Source: Candidatus Sumerlaeota bacterium
GTDB taxonomy: Bacteria; Sumerlaeota; Sumerlaeia; MVZB01; JAJFLK01
Reading direction: 5' to 3'
Assembly: GCA_021772735.1 (NCBI GenBank)
Contig: JAJFLK010000055.1
Location: forward strand, 1-23,818
Length of the DNA: 23,818 nucleotides
Shown in pieces: positions 1 through 7,933 of the stretch. The position numbers and the translations under genes were made by a program. The notes beneath the pieces were generated by a model, which saw only the letters and a list, made by a program, of their open reading frames with translations, had not been told where the DNA came from and searched no databases. The first letter of the stretch is position 1. Each line of letters opens with the position of its first letter.

Positions 1-873
1 GCCGATCGTCTCGGCCATCGTATCGGCCGTCGCATCGGTCATCGCCGCGGCGGCCACGGGCGCGGTCGGGCGCTCAAGCGCCTCGGCCGCCTCGCGCAGA
101 ATCCAAGGCCCGCCAATCGCCCCGCGACCGATCATGACTCCATCGCAGCCCGTCTGGTCGATCATCGCCAGCGCCGCCGCGCCGCCACGCACGTCTCCAT
201 TGCCGAAGACCGGAATCGAAACCACTGCTTTGAGCTCCTTGATCCGCGTCCAATCGGCGTGACCCGAATAACCCTCGCCGCGAGTCCGGGCGTGCAGACA
301 AAGTCCATCGACGCCCTCGGCCTCGGCATCACACGCGATGCGTAATGCTGCGCCCTCATTGTCCTGGAAATCCCAGCGCATCTTCGCGGTGAAGGGAACG
401 GTCAGCGCGGCGCGCATGGAGCGGAAAATCTCGCGACACAGCTCGGGCGAACGCAGCAATGCCGAACCACTGCCGGTGCCGCTCGTCACCTTGCGCGCCG
501 GGCAGCCCATGTTGAGATCGACCACCGTTGCGCCCATCTCCTGCAATCGCGCGGCGGCCTCGCCAAGCCGGCCCGGGTCTGAGCCGAAAAGCTGCATCCC
601 GAGCATCGGCTCGGGGCCATGCAGATCGAGAATGGCTTCGGTCTTTGGATCGCCCTTGACGATCCCGTGGTCCGACACCATTTGCGTATACGCGAACGGC
701 CCGGAGGATTCGCGGCAGATCTGCCGGAACGCATAATCGCTGATGCCACACATTGGCGCGGGCATCACCCGCTGGCGCTTCACGATCTCACGCCACTGCT
801 CGGCGGTGCCGCGTGCCGTCGGGCTCGGCGATTCGTTCGATTCCATTTTGTGCGCCGTGTGTGCTGCGTTCAT
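1..873 (-). CDS. dusB: tRNA-dihydrouridine synthase (DusB-like), 3' end outside window
   Basis: FMN-dependent enzyme that reduces specific uridines in the tRNA D-loop to dihydrouridine. The frame is open from 873 to the window edge, giving 291 codons without a stop, so the C-terminal helical domain is missing. Visible family motifs are the N-terminal MPAPMCGISDYAFR (37-50), NMGCPARKV (121-129) with the expected catalytic Cys124, AKMRW (163-167) with the phosphate/uridine-contacting Lys164, HART (194-197), GNGD (224-227) and IGRGAIGGPW (248-257). This order is typical of the Dus TIM barrel. The start at 873 is chosen because its ATG overlaps the TGA of the upstream TPR gene (ATGA, 873-870), implying translational coupling. 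An in-frame ATG at 846 is an alternative; neither has a clear Shine-Dalgarno sequence. The DusB (NifR3) subgroup assignment is an inference from overall motif style; the Dus family itself is clear. Confidence 0.93.
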   Translation of the reverse strand, partial: MNAAHTAHKMESNESPSPTARGTAEQWREIVKRQRVMPAPMCGISDYAFRQICRESSGPFAYTQMVSDHGIVKGDPKTEAILDLHGPEPMLGMQLFGSDPGRLGEAAARLQEMGATVVDLNMGCPARKVTSGTGSGSALLRSPELCREIFRSMRAALTVPFTAKMRWDFQDNEGAALRIACDAEAEGVDGLCLHARTRGEGYSGHADWTRIKELKAVVSIPVFGNGDVRGGAAALAMIDQTGCDGVMIGRGAIGGPWILREAAEALERPTAPVAAAAMTDATADTMAETIG

Positions 874-1715
874 TGTTTTGGTCGTCGCTTGAACTTGCCG
901 AAGATTCCTCGAAGACGGCCGAAGATCGAGCCGGTTCCCGCGCCCTGAATCTTGCGCCGCAGACTCTCGTCCTCGCCGCAGAGCTCTTCGGCTCGGCTTA
1001 GTGCCTTGCGCGCGGCGTCCCGGTGGCCAAGCGTCGCGTGGCACCGGCCGATCCTATACCAGGCATAAGGCAGAGTCGGCCGCCTCTGGAGCGCGGCCTC
1101 GTATCGCACGATCGCCCGAGCCCATTGCCGCTCGAGCTCAAGAGTATAACCGATCACGAACGGCACGCGCCAATCTTCGGAAGGCCCGGCCTTCTCCGCC
1201 TGATCGAAGCAGAACGGCGCGTTCTTGTTGCCGTTTATCAGGAGAATGTGCCCCCGAGCAAGCCAGGCGTTCCAATCCTCATCTCGTTTGGAGAGGAGCA
1301 TATCCGAGCTCGACATCGCCTGCTTCATCTGGCCGGTCTGGGCCATGTTCACTGAACGCAACGCGAGCAGGCCCGGGGCCTCGGGGAAGACAGAGAGCGC
1401 ACGATTGATCCAGACTTTGGCCTCGGCGAGTTGCCGGGTCAGCGTGAGCACCCGGATGTGCTCGATCCAGGCATCCAGAAACGTGTTATCAGTCTGCATG
1501 GCTTTGGAATACCAGCGCAGAGCCTCCTTCTGATCGCCGACGAAGAAAGCCTTATCGCCCCGGGACATATAATAGGTCGTGTCATAAGTCGGCTCCTCGC
1601 TCGACGGGAGCGTGGCGCCGATCTGGGACTCGGGCGAATTCGTGCTGTCGCGCCCAGCCTCGGCCTTGGCGCCGGGTATCTTCTTTCCGGTCTCCAGGTT
1701 TGAAAATCGACCCAT
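870..1715 (-). CDS. TPR-repeat protein, 281 aa
   Basis: Tetratricopeptide-repeat protein, probably a cytoplasmic scaffold or adaptor; no specific partner can be named. Helical repeats with TPR spacing are visible at about 47-80 (AFFVGDQKEALRWYSKAM), 81-114 (a helix pair ending LSVFPEAP), 145-178 and 185-247 (WARAIVRYEAALQRRPTLPY, then YRIGRCHATLGHRDAARKAL). The first 45 residues are polar and probably disordered. The last 20 or so are basic and amphipathic (SIFGRLRGIFGKFKRRPKQ), so the tail might bind membrane or RNA. No signal peptide or membrane segment is seen. Its TGA overlaps the dus ATG by four bases, so the two are probably co-translated; waaA lies 138 bp upstream on the same strand. 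The start at 1715 is the first ATG in frame and lacks a well-placed ribosome site, so it is only moderately secure. Confidence 0.8.
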   Translation of the reverse strand: MGRFSNLETGKKIPGAKAEAGRDSTNSPESQIGATLPSSEEPTYDTTYYMSRGDKAFFVGDQKEALRWYSKAMQTDNTFLDAWIEHIRVLTLTRQLAEAKVWINRALSVFPEAPGLLALRSVNMAQTGQMKQAMSSSDMLLSKRDEDWNAWLARGHILLINGNKNAPFCFDQAEKAGPSEDWRVPFVIGYTLELERQWARAIVRYEAALQRRPTLPYAWYRIGRCHATLGHRDAARKALSRAEELCGEDESLRRKIQGAGTGSIFGRLRGIFGKFKRRPKQ

Positions 1716-1853
1716 TCGGGGCTTGTCTTCTTCCTTGGCTTTGTTTCGCCAGGTCTATGCATGCCCCTGGGCCCAGGCCTCGTCGGAGCGCCACCCGAGT
1801 TTAGCAACCGGCGATTGGGTCGGGCAATTTCAATTCTGCGGCGTCGGCCGTGG

Positions 1854-3227
1854 TTATTCGTGGAGAACCCGGCCCGCCTCGGCATCGGCCTCCAGCCAGG
1901 CCTTGATTGCTTCGATACTTCGCCCGGCACTGCCCTGGTTCGCTTCCAGCACGCTGCGAGCCTTTTCGCCCTCGACCCGCCGCAGCTCGGGATCGCTGTA
2001 GAATGGGGCGACGACGCCGGCCAGATTGGCGGCCATATCACCGGCGCCACTGGAGGCCTCACCGGCTCCACCAACTCCAACGCGCGTTCCCGCGCCCGCC
2101 ACTTCGAACAGGCGCACCAGTTCGCGCTGATTTTTCATGTTTGGCCCGTAAACAACGGGAACGCCGTGCGCGGCGGCTTCGAGCAGGTTGTGCCCGCCGG
2201 TCGCGCCGAAACTGCCGGCAACGATCGCAACCTCGCCGACGCCATACGCGCGAGCAAGCATGCCCATCTTGTCGAGCACGACGACCTGGACGCGGTCGGG
2301 GTCACTCAGCGCGGATGCCTCGCCGCGAAGCGTCACGCGCGAAACTTCCAGGCCTCGCCTGCTGACCAGCGCCTGGACCTCATCGGAGCGTTCGACGTGA
2401 CGCGGCGCGAGCAGCAGACACAGATCCGGGATTTCCTCGCGCAAGCGTGCAAACGCCTCCAGGATGATCTCTTCCTCCCCGCCATGAGTCGATCCGGCGA
2501 CAAGGACCGGGCGCTCGGCGCCGATGCCCAGCTCGGCGCGCAAGTCGCGCCTCTCATCTTCGGTCAGCGTCGGCGTCTTCAGATCTAGTTTGCAATTGCC
2601 TGTCACCTCGATCCGTTCCGGGGCGATGCCCATCGCGGCGAACCGATCCCGGTCCACTTCGGTCTGGGCGCAGAAACCGCGTATCGACCGGAACGCGGGC
2701 GCGAGGAAGCGGCGGCCAGCCCGATACTTCGGGAAAGATCGATCCGACATGCGGGCGTTGATCATGAAAATCTTCGCCCCACTCGCGGCGGCCATCGTCA
2801 GGAAGTTCGGCCATATCTCGGTCTCCATCAGAATCACGTACCGGGGCCGATAGAATCGGAGGAATCGGCGAACATTCCACGAGAGATCGGCCGGGAAGTA
2901 GGTGTGCGCCTCGGCGCCGGGGACCGACTCGCGAGCCGCCTCCTGGCCGGTCTCGGTGATCGTGCTGAGGACCAATGGCAGATCGGCGAACGCGCCGCGC
3001 AGGTGCGGCTCGACGGCGCGGGCCGCGGCGACCTCGCCGACGGAAACGGCATGGACCCAGACCGATCCGTGTAAGAATCGATCGGCCTCCACCTGCCCGC
3101 CCAGGGCCCGCCCCAGCATCGCGGGGGCGCTCTGGCGATACTTGCGGCGGCGCGCCCAGCGCAATGCCAGATACGAAACCAGCAGTGGCGAGAAGGCGTA
3201 ATAGGCGGCGTCGTAACGCGTGATCAT
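1854..3227 (-). CDS. waaA: 3-deoxy-D-manno-octulosonic acid (Kdo) transferase, 457 aa
   Basis: Inner-membrane GT-B glycosyltransferase (GT30) that moves Kdo from CMP-Kdo to lipid A precursor, the first step of LPS core assembly. A hydrophobic N-terminal anchor at about 9-23 precedes a basic stretch. Family motifs follow: HAVSVGE (59-65) with Glu65 as the expected catalytic base, METEIWPN (134-141), NARMSDRSF (157-165), GNCKLD (210-215), GSTHGGEEE (245-253), LAPRHVER (273-280) and GGHNLLE (344-350), the CMP-Kdo-binding region. Length is slightly above the usual 420-430 aa because of a Gly/Ala-rich insertion near 383-397. The start is the first ATG; no strong ribosome site precedes it, but a 12-bp palindrome lies seven bases upstream. 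It heads a minus-strand run with the TPR gene and dus. Whether one or two Kdo residues are added cannot be read from sequence. Confidence 0.96.
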   Translation of the reverse strand: MITRYDAAYYAFSPLLVSYLALRWARRRKYRQSAPAMLGRALGGQVEADRFLHGSVWVHAVSVGEVAAARAVEPHLRGAFADLPLVLSTITETGQEAARESVPGAEAHTYFPADLSWNVRRFLRFYRPRYVILMETEIWPNFLTMAAASGAKIFMINARMSDRSFPKYRAGRRFLAPAFRSIRGFCAQTEVDRDRFAAMGIAPERIEVTGNCKLDLKTPTLTEDERRDLRAELGIGAERPVLVAGSTHGGEEEIILEAFARLREEIPDLCLLLAPRHVERSDEVQALVSRRGLEVSRVTLRGEASALSDPDRVQVVVLDKMGMLARAYGVGEVAIVAGSFGATGGHNLLEAAAHGVPVVYGPNMKNQRELVRLFEVAGAGTRVGVGGAGEASSGAGDMAANLAGVVAPFYSDPELRRVEGEKARSVLEANQGSAGRSIEAIKAWLEADAEAGRVLHE

Positions 3228-3233
3228 ACGGGG

Positions 3234-3245
3234 TGAGAATTCTCA
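3234..3245. repeat. 12-bp perfect palindrome just upstream of waaA
   Basis: TGAGAATTCTCA is a perfect palindrome ending seven bases before the waaA start codon, in the 288-bp divergent gap between waaA and the GYD gene. The position would suit a repressor operator or an mRNA element that affects waaA initiation. The rest of the gap shows no convincing promoter on either strand, only a GATAAT hexamer at 3329-3334 without a matching -35 element. Functional meaning is inference. Confidence 0.35.
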
Positions 3246-3504
3246 GCGGATTGGCGCGAACTCAGACGGCACACCAATCTGAAGTCTTGACGATCAATAC
3301 TCAACCCCGGCATTACGCGGCGGCCGGTGATAATCAGGAATTCACGGATGCGACCGGCCCGGATAAGGAGGCGCATCCCGAAAAGCCGGCGGCGCGATGA
3401 ACACCTACGGCCGGCTCCGATCTATCTTGTCTCGCAAGGCCGATTGCGGGAAGATCGTTCCACAGTCTTCGAGCTGCGATCAACGAATTCACATGCGCGT
3501 CAAT

Positions 3505-3509
3505 GGAGG
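3505..3509 (+). promoter_or_regulatory. Strong ribosome binding site for the GYD gene
   Basis: GGAGG sits six bases before the ATG at 3516. It decides the start: the open frame extends upstream to about 3327, but the upstream part is Arg-rich non-coding translation and the family's conserved N-terminus begins at 3516. Confidence 0.8.
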
Positions 3510-3515
3510 CCCATC

Positions 3516-3821
3516 ATGCCTATCTTCGTCATGCTCACCCGCCTCTCGCCTGAGGCGCTCAAATCCCCCCGATCGCTTGAAAAGCTTGAGCGCAAAGTCT
3601 CCGATCGCATTCGTGCCGAGTGTCCCATTATCGAATGGATCCAGAACCTCGCCGTGATCGGCCCTTACGATTATATCGACATATTCCGCGCGCCTGACAT
3701 TGAAGCGGCGACTAAAGTTTCCGCGCTTGTGCGCACGTTCGGCCACGCACAGACCGAGATCTGGGCCGCCACCGAGTGGGAGCGGTTCAAGGATATCGTC
3801 CGCGACCTGCCGAGCAATTGA
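3516..3821 (+). CDS. GYD-domain protein, 101 aa
   Basis: Small cytoplasmic protein of the GYD family, a ferredoxin-like dimeric alpha-beta fold without a firmly established general function. It begins MPIFVMLTRLSPEALKSP, the usual first beta-strand and LTR motif, and carries GPYD (49-52, the family's namesake turn), followed by DIFRAPDIEAATKVSALV and a last strand before EIWAATEW. Length matches the family (about 95-105 aa). The start is fixed by GGAGG six bases upstream. Its stop shares one base with the ATG of the next gene (TGATG at 3819-3823), so the transglutaminase-like protein is probably translated by coupled reinitiation. The pairing gives no clear function. Family call is confident; role unknown. 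Confidence 0.9.
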   Translation: MPIFVMLTRLSPEALKSPRSLEKLERKVSDRIRAECPIIEWIQNLAVIGPYDYIDIFRAPDIEAATKVSALVRTFGHAQTEIWAATEWERFKDIVRDLPSN

Positions 3822-4678
3822 TGCGGGGATTCTCGACAGAAACGGCAGGCATGAAATCTTCTCTGATTCGCGCTGCCACCTTGGCAAGTTTCCTTCTTGG
3901 CGCGGTGCTTCTTGCTCTGAATGTCGTGGGCCTTGCGACGGATCTGCGTAATCCGGCGATCTACGACGAACCCCTCGCGTGGAATCCCAAGGGTCCTCAA
4001 CTTACCGCAGCCGAAGTCCGCGCCAGGGCCCCGCGCCTCGATGGCGAATCCGACGTCGATTATCTGCATCGCGTCCACGTCGTTCTCTCGCGCGCGGTTG
4101 CCCATTACTGGTCCGATGAGGGTCGCGCGGCTTACAACATCCGCGTGCCGTGGAGCGAGAATTACATCCTCCACCTCGCTGGTCTTCTCCAGCCATCCCG
4201 ATACGCGATGTATGAATTCTACGATTTCGAAAAGGCTCTGGATCGCGGCGTCGGCCTCTGCTCGCAGCAGTCCATCGTCTCCTCGGGCTTGCTTGAGCGA
4301 TCCGGCATCGAGACTAATATTGTCGGCCTATTCGGTCATGTCGTTGTCGCGGCGCGGGTATCCGGGGCCGAAGACGAGTGGTGGGTGTTCGACCCCGATT
4401 ACGGCGTTCTGATCGAACACTCAGTGAGCGAAATTGAAGCCGACCCCGAGCTGATTCGCCCCTATTACATTGAGCAGGGTCACGCTCATGAAACCGTGAG
4501 CGAACTGGTTACAATCTACGGTCCCGAAGGCAATGCCATGCTGCCCACGGCACGCGCCTACAAGGGCAAAAACTTCTTCGTTGAAAAGGCCGCTTACTTC
4601 CTGATTTGGGCGCTGCCGCTTTTGCTGCTCGCACCGGGGCCTGCTGTCTTGATCTTCGAGCGTCGGCGCAAGGCATGA
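3821..4678 (+). CDS. Membrane-anchored transglutaminase-like protein, 285 aa
   Basis: Predicted periplasmic cysteine-protease/transglutaminase-fold domain held between two membrane segments. Residues about 15-38 form an N-terminal hydrophobic helix (signal anchor) and 257-279 a C-terminal one followed by ERRRKA, a cytoplasmic positive end. The core shows GLCSQQS (145-151), FGHVVVAARV (171-180) and VFDPDYGVLI (189-198), matching the Cys-His-Asp order of the superfamily, with Cys147, His173 and Asp191 as proposed triad; the WWVFDP context is typical. Substrate is unknown; such domains cleave or cross-link peptides or serve in envelope and glycan assembly. The start at 3821 is preferred because it overlaps the GYD stop (TGATG). 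An ATG at 3851, just before the hydrophobic helix, is a reasonable alternative that would shorten it by ten residues. The 60 bp to the convergent next gene hold only a weak CTAGT/ACTAG inverted repeat near 4725. Confidence 0.82.
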   Translation: MRGFSTETAGMKSSLIRAATLASFLLGAVLLALNVVGLATDLRNPAIYDEPLAWNPKGPQLTAAEVRARAPRLDGESDVDYLHRVHVVLSRAVAHYWSDEGRAAYNIRVPWSENYILHLAGLLQPSRYAMYEFYDFEKALDRGVGLCSQQSIVSSGLLERSGIETNIVGLFGHVVVAARVSGAEDEWWVFDPDYGVLIEHSVSEIEADPELIRPYYIEQGHAHETVSELVTIYGPEGNAMLPTARAYKGKNFFVEKAAYFLIWALPLLLLAPGPAVLIFERRRKA

Positions 4679-4738
4679 CCGGCGGAATCTCTCAACATCT
4701 GGCGGGAGAGCGCAAATGATGATCTAGTGCCGACCGGA

Positions 4739-7700
4739 CTAGTCTTCATAGAGAGTCCAATCGCTTGCGGCGGAAAACATGACCGACTTCCCGCTAAGCG
4801 GAATATTGATTGTGGGCTGGTTATAATCGTTCGTCGTGATCACGAGCGTGGCGGTTTTATCGCCTTCGGTCGATGGGTCGAACTCAACAGTACTGAAACG
4901 AGAGCTGAGCGCCGACAGAGGAGATGTATCCGGAGCCACCGTAAACGAGGCCGCGTCTGGGCCGGTGATCTCGATTCCCGGCGCCAGAAAACCAAGCGGA
5001 ACAATCGAGGAGAAGTTAGAGATCAGCAGGTCGAGGGGGACGGAATTCCCGTCATCAAAGGGCTCGAATCCGAAGTCAAGTAAGAGAGGATCGACGACGA
5101 TCTCGGGGAGAATCCGGGCGAAGGCGATATCAAGATCAGCCCCGCTGCCCCCGCTTAAGTCTTCGGTGGTCGCCCAGACTCCCATCCATAAACCGACCCC
5201 GTCGTGAGCGATGTCCGGGAAGTCGTCGTTGCCTGTATCCGAAGTGGCTCCAACGTTCATGACGCCAGGCCCGGTCCACGAAGCGCCGTTATCCGTGCTC
5301 AGCGCAACGAGCGCGTCAATATCCGTTCCAAGGCCAAACTGCGATGTGTCGCTCCACCAGGTGGCGATCCAGTTGCCCGCGCCGTCGGTGTCAAGCTCCG
5401 GCTGGATGTCGAATGCTGACCCATCGGTCTGCATCGAAGCAAGAAGCAGCGAAGGAGCGCTCCACGTCACGCCGTCGTCGATCGAGGTCGCAAATGCGAT
5501 ATCGGAATCCGCCCCCGCCCCCGCGCCCAAGGAATCCTCTGATGTCCATATGGCAACCCAGTTGCCCGCGCCATCGGTCTCGAAATTGGGTTCTTCGTCG
5601 TCGCCTGAATCCGAGTTCTCCGCGCTGGTCAATACGGCAGGTGAGGTCCACACCGCCCCGTTGTCGGTCGAAGAAGAGGTCAGGATGTCATAATCCGTGC
5701 CTGCCGGACCTCCCAGGTCATTGGGCGAATGAAACATAGTCATCCATTTGCCGGCACCAATGTACTTGATTGTGGGGCGAAAGTGCTTGTCCTGGCCGAC
5801 TTGATTATTGGTGTGGATGACGACGGGGGCGCTCCATGTCGACATCGATTGGTCGAACGTCGCGCTACGGACCGTCATTTCGAAAAAGGTGGTCATCGAT
5901 TCGTACGTCGACCACACCGCGACCCAGGTGCCGTCGCCGCGCGGAGCGATCTTGGGGTGCAGATCGGCTTTGAAAACGCCGTCGGTGGCTGCGTCGGTGT
6001 TGACCGGGGCTGAAGCGCTCCACGTTAGACCATCGTCGGACGAGAAGACATAGAGGACATCGGTGTCCAAACCCAACGTCCCGCCGTTCGAATCCATGGA
6101 CCACCAGATAACCATCCAGTTTCCGTTGCCATCGGTCTGCAACTTAACCTGTGTATCATCGAGCGAATCAGTCTCCGCGAAGGCGTTCAAAAACGTCGGC
6201 GTAGACCAGGTCTCCCCGTCGTCGGCCGAGCGGGAGTAGAGAATGTCCGCATCCGTGCCAATGGTCCCGCCCAGGTCGTCAATCGAAGTCCATACCGAGA
6301 TCCAGACGCCGTTGCCGCCGGCGACGAGCTCTGGAAGCGCGTTGAATCCATTATCGCCGGCCGCATCGTTAATAAACACCGCGGAATCGAATAGATCTCC
6401 GAGGGGTAGAGGCACGGGAGTTGGGGTCGGCGTCGGTGTGGGCGTGGGAGTCGGCGTGGGTGCCGCGAAAGACGAGACGAGCGCAATTTCGATGTCGTCG
6501 TCGATGCCCGTAGAGATGGTAAAATCCGCCGAGGTCATCCAGGTTCCCATCCATGAGCCCACGCCATCGTGGGCGATGTCTGAATGGAAGGCGTCAATGC
6601 TGTCCGAAGCGGCATCGGAGTTCATGACCCCCGGGCCGTCCCAAGTCGCGCCATTGTCACTACTCAATGCGACTAGAGCGTCCATGTCTGCGCCAAGGCT
6701 AAACTGCGTCGTGTTGCTGAACCAGGTGATGATCCAGTTGCCCGCGCCGTCGGTGTCGATCTCGGGCTGCGTGTCGATCGCGGTCCCATCAGTCTGCATC
6801 GAAGAAAGAATCAGCGCAGGGCTGGTCCAAGTCACTCCGTCATCGCTCGACGTCGAAACGACAATATCTCTGTCCGTTCCGGCTGGGCCGCCCAGATCGT
6901 CGTCGGTTTCCCACGTGGCGATCCAATTGCCCGCCCCGTCGGTCTCAAGATTAGGGTACTCGTCGAAGCCTGTGTCCGAATTCGCGGCACTCGTCAGTGC
7001 CGCTGGTGCGGACCACGTCGAGCCGTTGTCGGTCGAAGACGAAAAAAGAATGTCGTAATCCGCGCCCACCGGGCCGCCCAAATCGTTGGGCGAATGAAAC
7101 GCCGTGATCCATTTGTTTGTTCCATTGAACTTGATCGAGGGCCGAAAGTGCTTGTCCTGGCCGACTTGATTATTGGTGTGGATGACGACGGGGGCGCTCC
7201 ATGTCGACATCGATTGATCGAACGTCGCGCTACGGACCGTCATTTCGAAAAAGGTGGTCATCGATTCGAACGTTGACCAAACCGCGACCCAGGTGCCGTC
7301 GCCGCGCGGAGCGATCTTCGGGTGCAGATCAGCTTTGAAAACGCCGTCGGTGGCCGCATCGGTATTGACGGGCGCCGAAGCGCTCCACGTCAGCCCGTCG
7401 TCGGACGAGAAGACGTACAGCACGTCGGTGTCCAAGCCCAGCGTTCCCCCGTTCGAATCCAGACTCCACCATGCCACCATCCAGCCGCCGATACCGTCGG
7501 TTTGGATTTTGACCTGCGTATCGCCGAGCGAGTCGGTTTCGGCGAACGAGTTCAAGAACGTCGGCGTGGACCATGTCGTACCGTCATTGGCTGTGCGGGA
7601 GTAAAGAATATCATTGTCGGTGCCGATGGTCCCACCCAGGTCGTCTTCGGAGGGCCATACTGCGATCCAAACGCCGTTGCCGCCTCCGGCGAGCTCGGGA

Positions 7701-7864
7701 ATCGCGTTGAACGAGGTATTGCCTGGAGGGCCGTTGATGAACGTGGGGGGATCGAAAAACGGGATCAACGCGTGCGCGGGACTCCCCATTGCGATGACTA
7801 CGAGCGTGAAAAAGAATGCTCTGACCGAACACGTGATAACCGCCGGAGCGGTGAAATGCTTCAT
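4739..7864 (-). CDS. Secreted double six-blade Asp-box propeller protein with C-terminal ASH-like domain, about 1041 aa
   Basis: Large exported protein with no recognised enzymatic role. Residues 1-31 form a signal peptide ending in SPAHA. Then come two homologous halves (about 33-465 and 485-915), each with five clear Asp-box motifs of S-x-D-x-G-x-x-W type (for example SSDDGLTWSA, STDNGSTWSA, SSDNGATWDG) and one degenerate box (ATFDQSMSTW), which suggests one six-blade propeller per half. A 15-residue Pro-Thr linker (469-483) separates them. The C-terminal 125 residues (from PEIVVDPLLLDFGF) resemble ASH/choice-of-anchor D domains. The Arg triad and catalytic Asp/Tyr of true sialidases are not recognisable, so adhesion or carbohydrate binding is likelier. 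The start at 7864 is chosen over an upstream ATG at 7975 because AGGGG lies eight bases upstream, it begins the signal peptide, and a promoter lies between the two. Confidence 0.82.
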   Translation of the reverse strand: MKHFTAPAVITCSVRAFFFTLVVIAMGSPAHALIPFFDPPTFINGPPGNTSFNAIPELAGGGNGVWIAVWPSEDDLGGTIGTDNDILYSRTANDGTTWSTPTFLNSFAETDSLGDTQVKIQTDGIGGWMVAWWSLDSNGGTLGLDTDVLYVFSSDDGLTWSASAPVNTDAATDGVFKADLHPKIAPRGDGTWVAVWSTFESMTTFFEMTVRSATFDQSMSTWSAPVVIHTNNQVGQDKHFRPSIKFNGTNKWITAFHSPNDLGGPVGADYDILFSSSTDNGSTWSAPAALTSAANSDTGFDEYPNLETDGAGNWIATWETDDDLGGPAGTDRDIVVSTSSDDGVTWTSPALILSSMQTDGTAIDTQPEIDTDGAGNWIITWFSNTTQFSLGADMDALVALSSDNGATWDGPGVMNSDAASDSIDAFHSDIAHDGVGSWMGTWMTSADFTISTGIDDDIEIALVSSFAAPTPTPTPTPTPTPTPVPLPLGDLFDSAVFINDAAGDNGFNALPELVAGGNGVWISVWTSIDDLGGTIGTDADILYSRSADDGETWSTPTFLNAFAETDSLDDTQVKLQTDGNGNWMVIWWSMDSNGGTLGLDTDVLYVFSSDDGLTWSASAPVNTDAATDGVFKADLHPKIAPRGDGTWVAVWSTYESMTTFFEMTVRSATFDQSMSTWSAPVVIHTNNQVGQDKHFRPTIKYIGAGKWMTMFHSPNDLGGPAGTDYDILTSSSTDNGAVWTSPAVLTSAENSDSGDDEEPNFETDGAGNWVAIWTSEDSLGAGAGADSDIAFATSIDDGVTWSAPSLLLASMQTDGSAFDIQPELDTDGAGNWIATWWSDTSQFGLGTDIDALVALSTDNGASWTGPGVMNVGATSDTGNDDFPDIAHDGVGLWMGVWATTEDLSGGSGADLDIAFARILPEIVVDPLLLDFGFEPFDDGNSVPLDLLISNFSSIVPLGFLAPGIEITGPDAASFTVAPDTSPLSALSSRFSTVEFDPSTEGDKTATLVITTNDYNQPTINIPLSGKSVMFSAASDWTLYED
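5779..5989. repeat. Near-identical internal repeat tract, copy in second propeller
   Basis: This 211-nt tract matches 7144-7354 at a constant offset of 1365 nt (455 codons) with about six mismatches by eye, including third-codon positions. The first 125 nt differ at only one base (5852/7217). Identity falls sharply on the 3110-side flank before 5779 and more gradually after 5989. It lies within the coding duplication that makes the two propellers. Confidence 0.85.
6416..6460 (-). repeat. Pro-Thr linker microsatellite
   Basis: Seven and a half Pro-Thr codon pairs in a row (15 residues), encoded by an imperfect CCN-ACN hexamer array. It marks the boundary between the two propellers and is a low-complexity spacer common in secreted multidomain bacterial proteins. 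Length polymorphism by slippage is plausible. Confidence 0.9.
7144..7354. repeat. Near-identical internal repeat tract, copy in first propeller
   Basis: Partner of the tract at 5779-5989, same orientation. The encoded blade is the same in both halves apart from one Phe/Tyr exchange over more than 60 residues, whereas blades elsewhere in the halves differ at many positions. Confidence 0.85.
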
Positions 7865-7872
7865 TACCGATA

Positions 7873-7877
7873 CCCCT
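7873..7877 (-). promoter_or_regulatory. Ribosome binding site deciding the propeller gene start
   Basis: AGGGG on the minus strand, eight bases before the ATG at 7864. Together with the promoter at 7934-7962 it supports translation from 7864 and not from the ATG at 7975. Confidence 0.55.
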
Positions 7878-7933
7878 GCCCAAAGAATTTGAAAATTCGC
7901 GACCGCACGAACACTGTAGAAATCCAAAACGGC

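Noticed and set aside
1766..1777. CCTGGGCCCAGG palindrome between waaA and the TPR gene as a terminator
   Set aside because: A zero-loop palindrome with no T-run on either strand; likely chance in GC-rich DNA.
3327..3515. 63-codon N-terminal extension of the GYD protein
   Set aside because: Arg-rich, not conserved in style, and the strong ribosome site and family N-terminus are at 3516.
6243..7058. 271-codon plus-strand frame with a Gly-Val repeat
   Set aside because: The Gly-Val run is just the complement of the Pro-Thr linker in the propeller gene.
4739..7864. Sialidase (neuraminidase) activity for the propeller protein
   Set aside because: Asp boxes alone do not imply catalysis; the Arg triad and nucleophile of sialidases are not recognisable.
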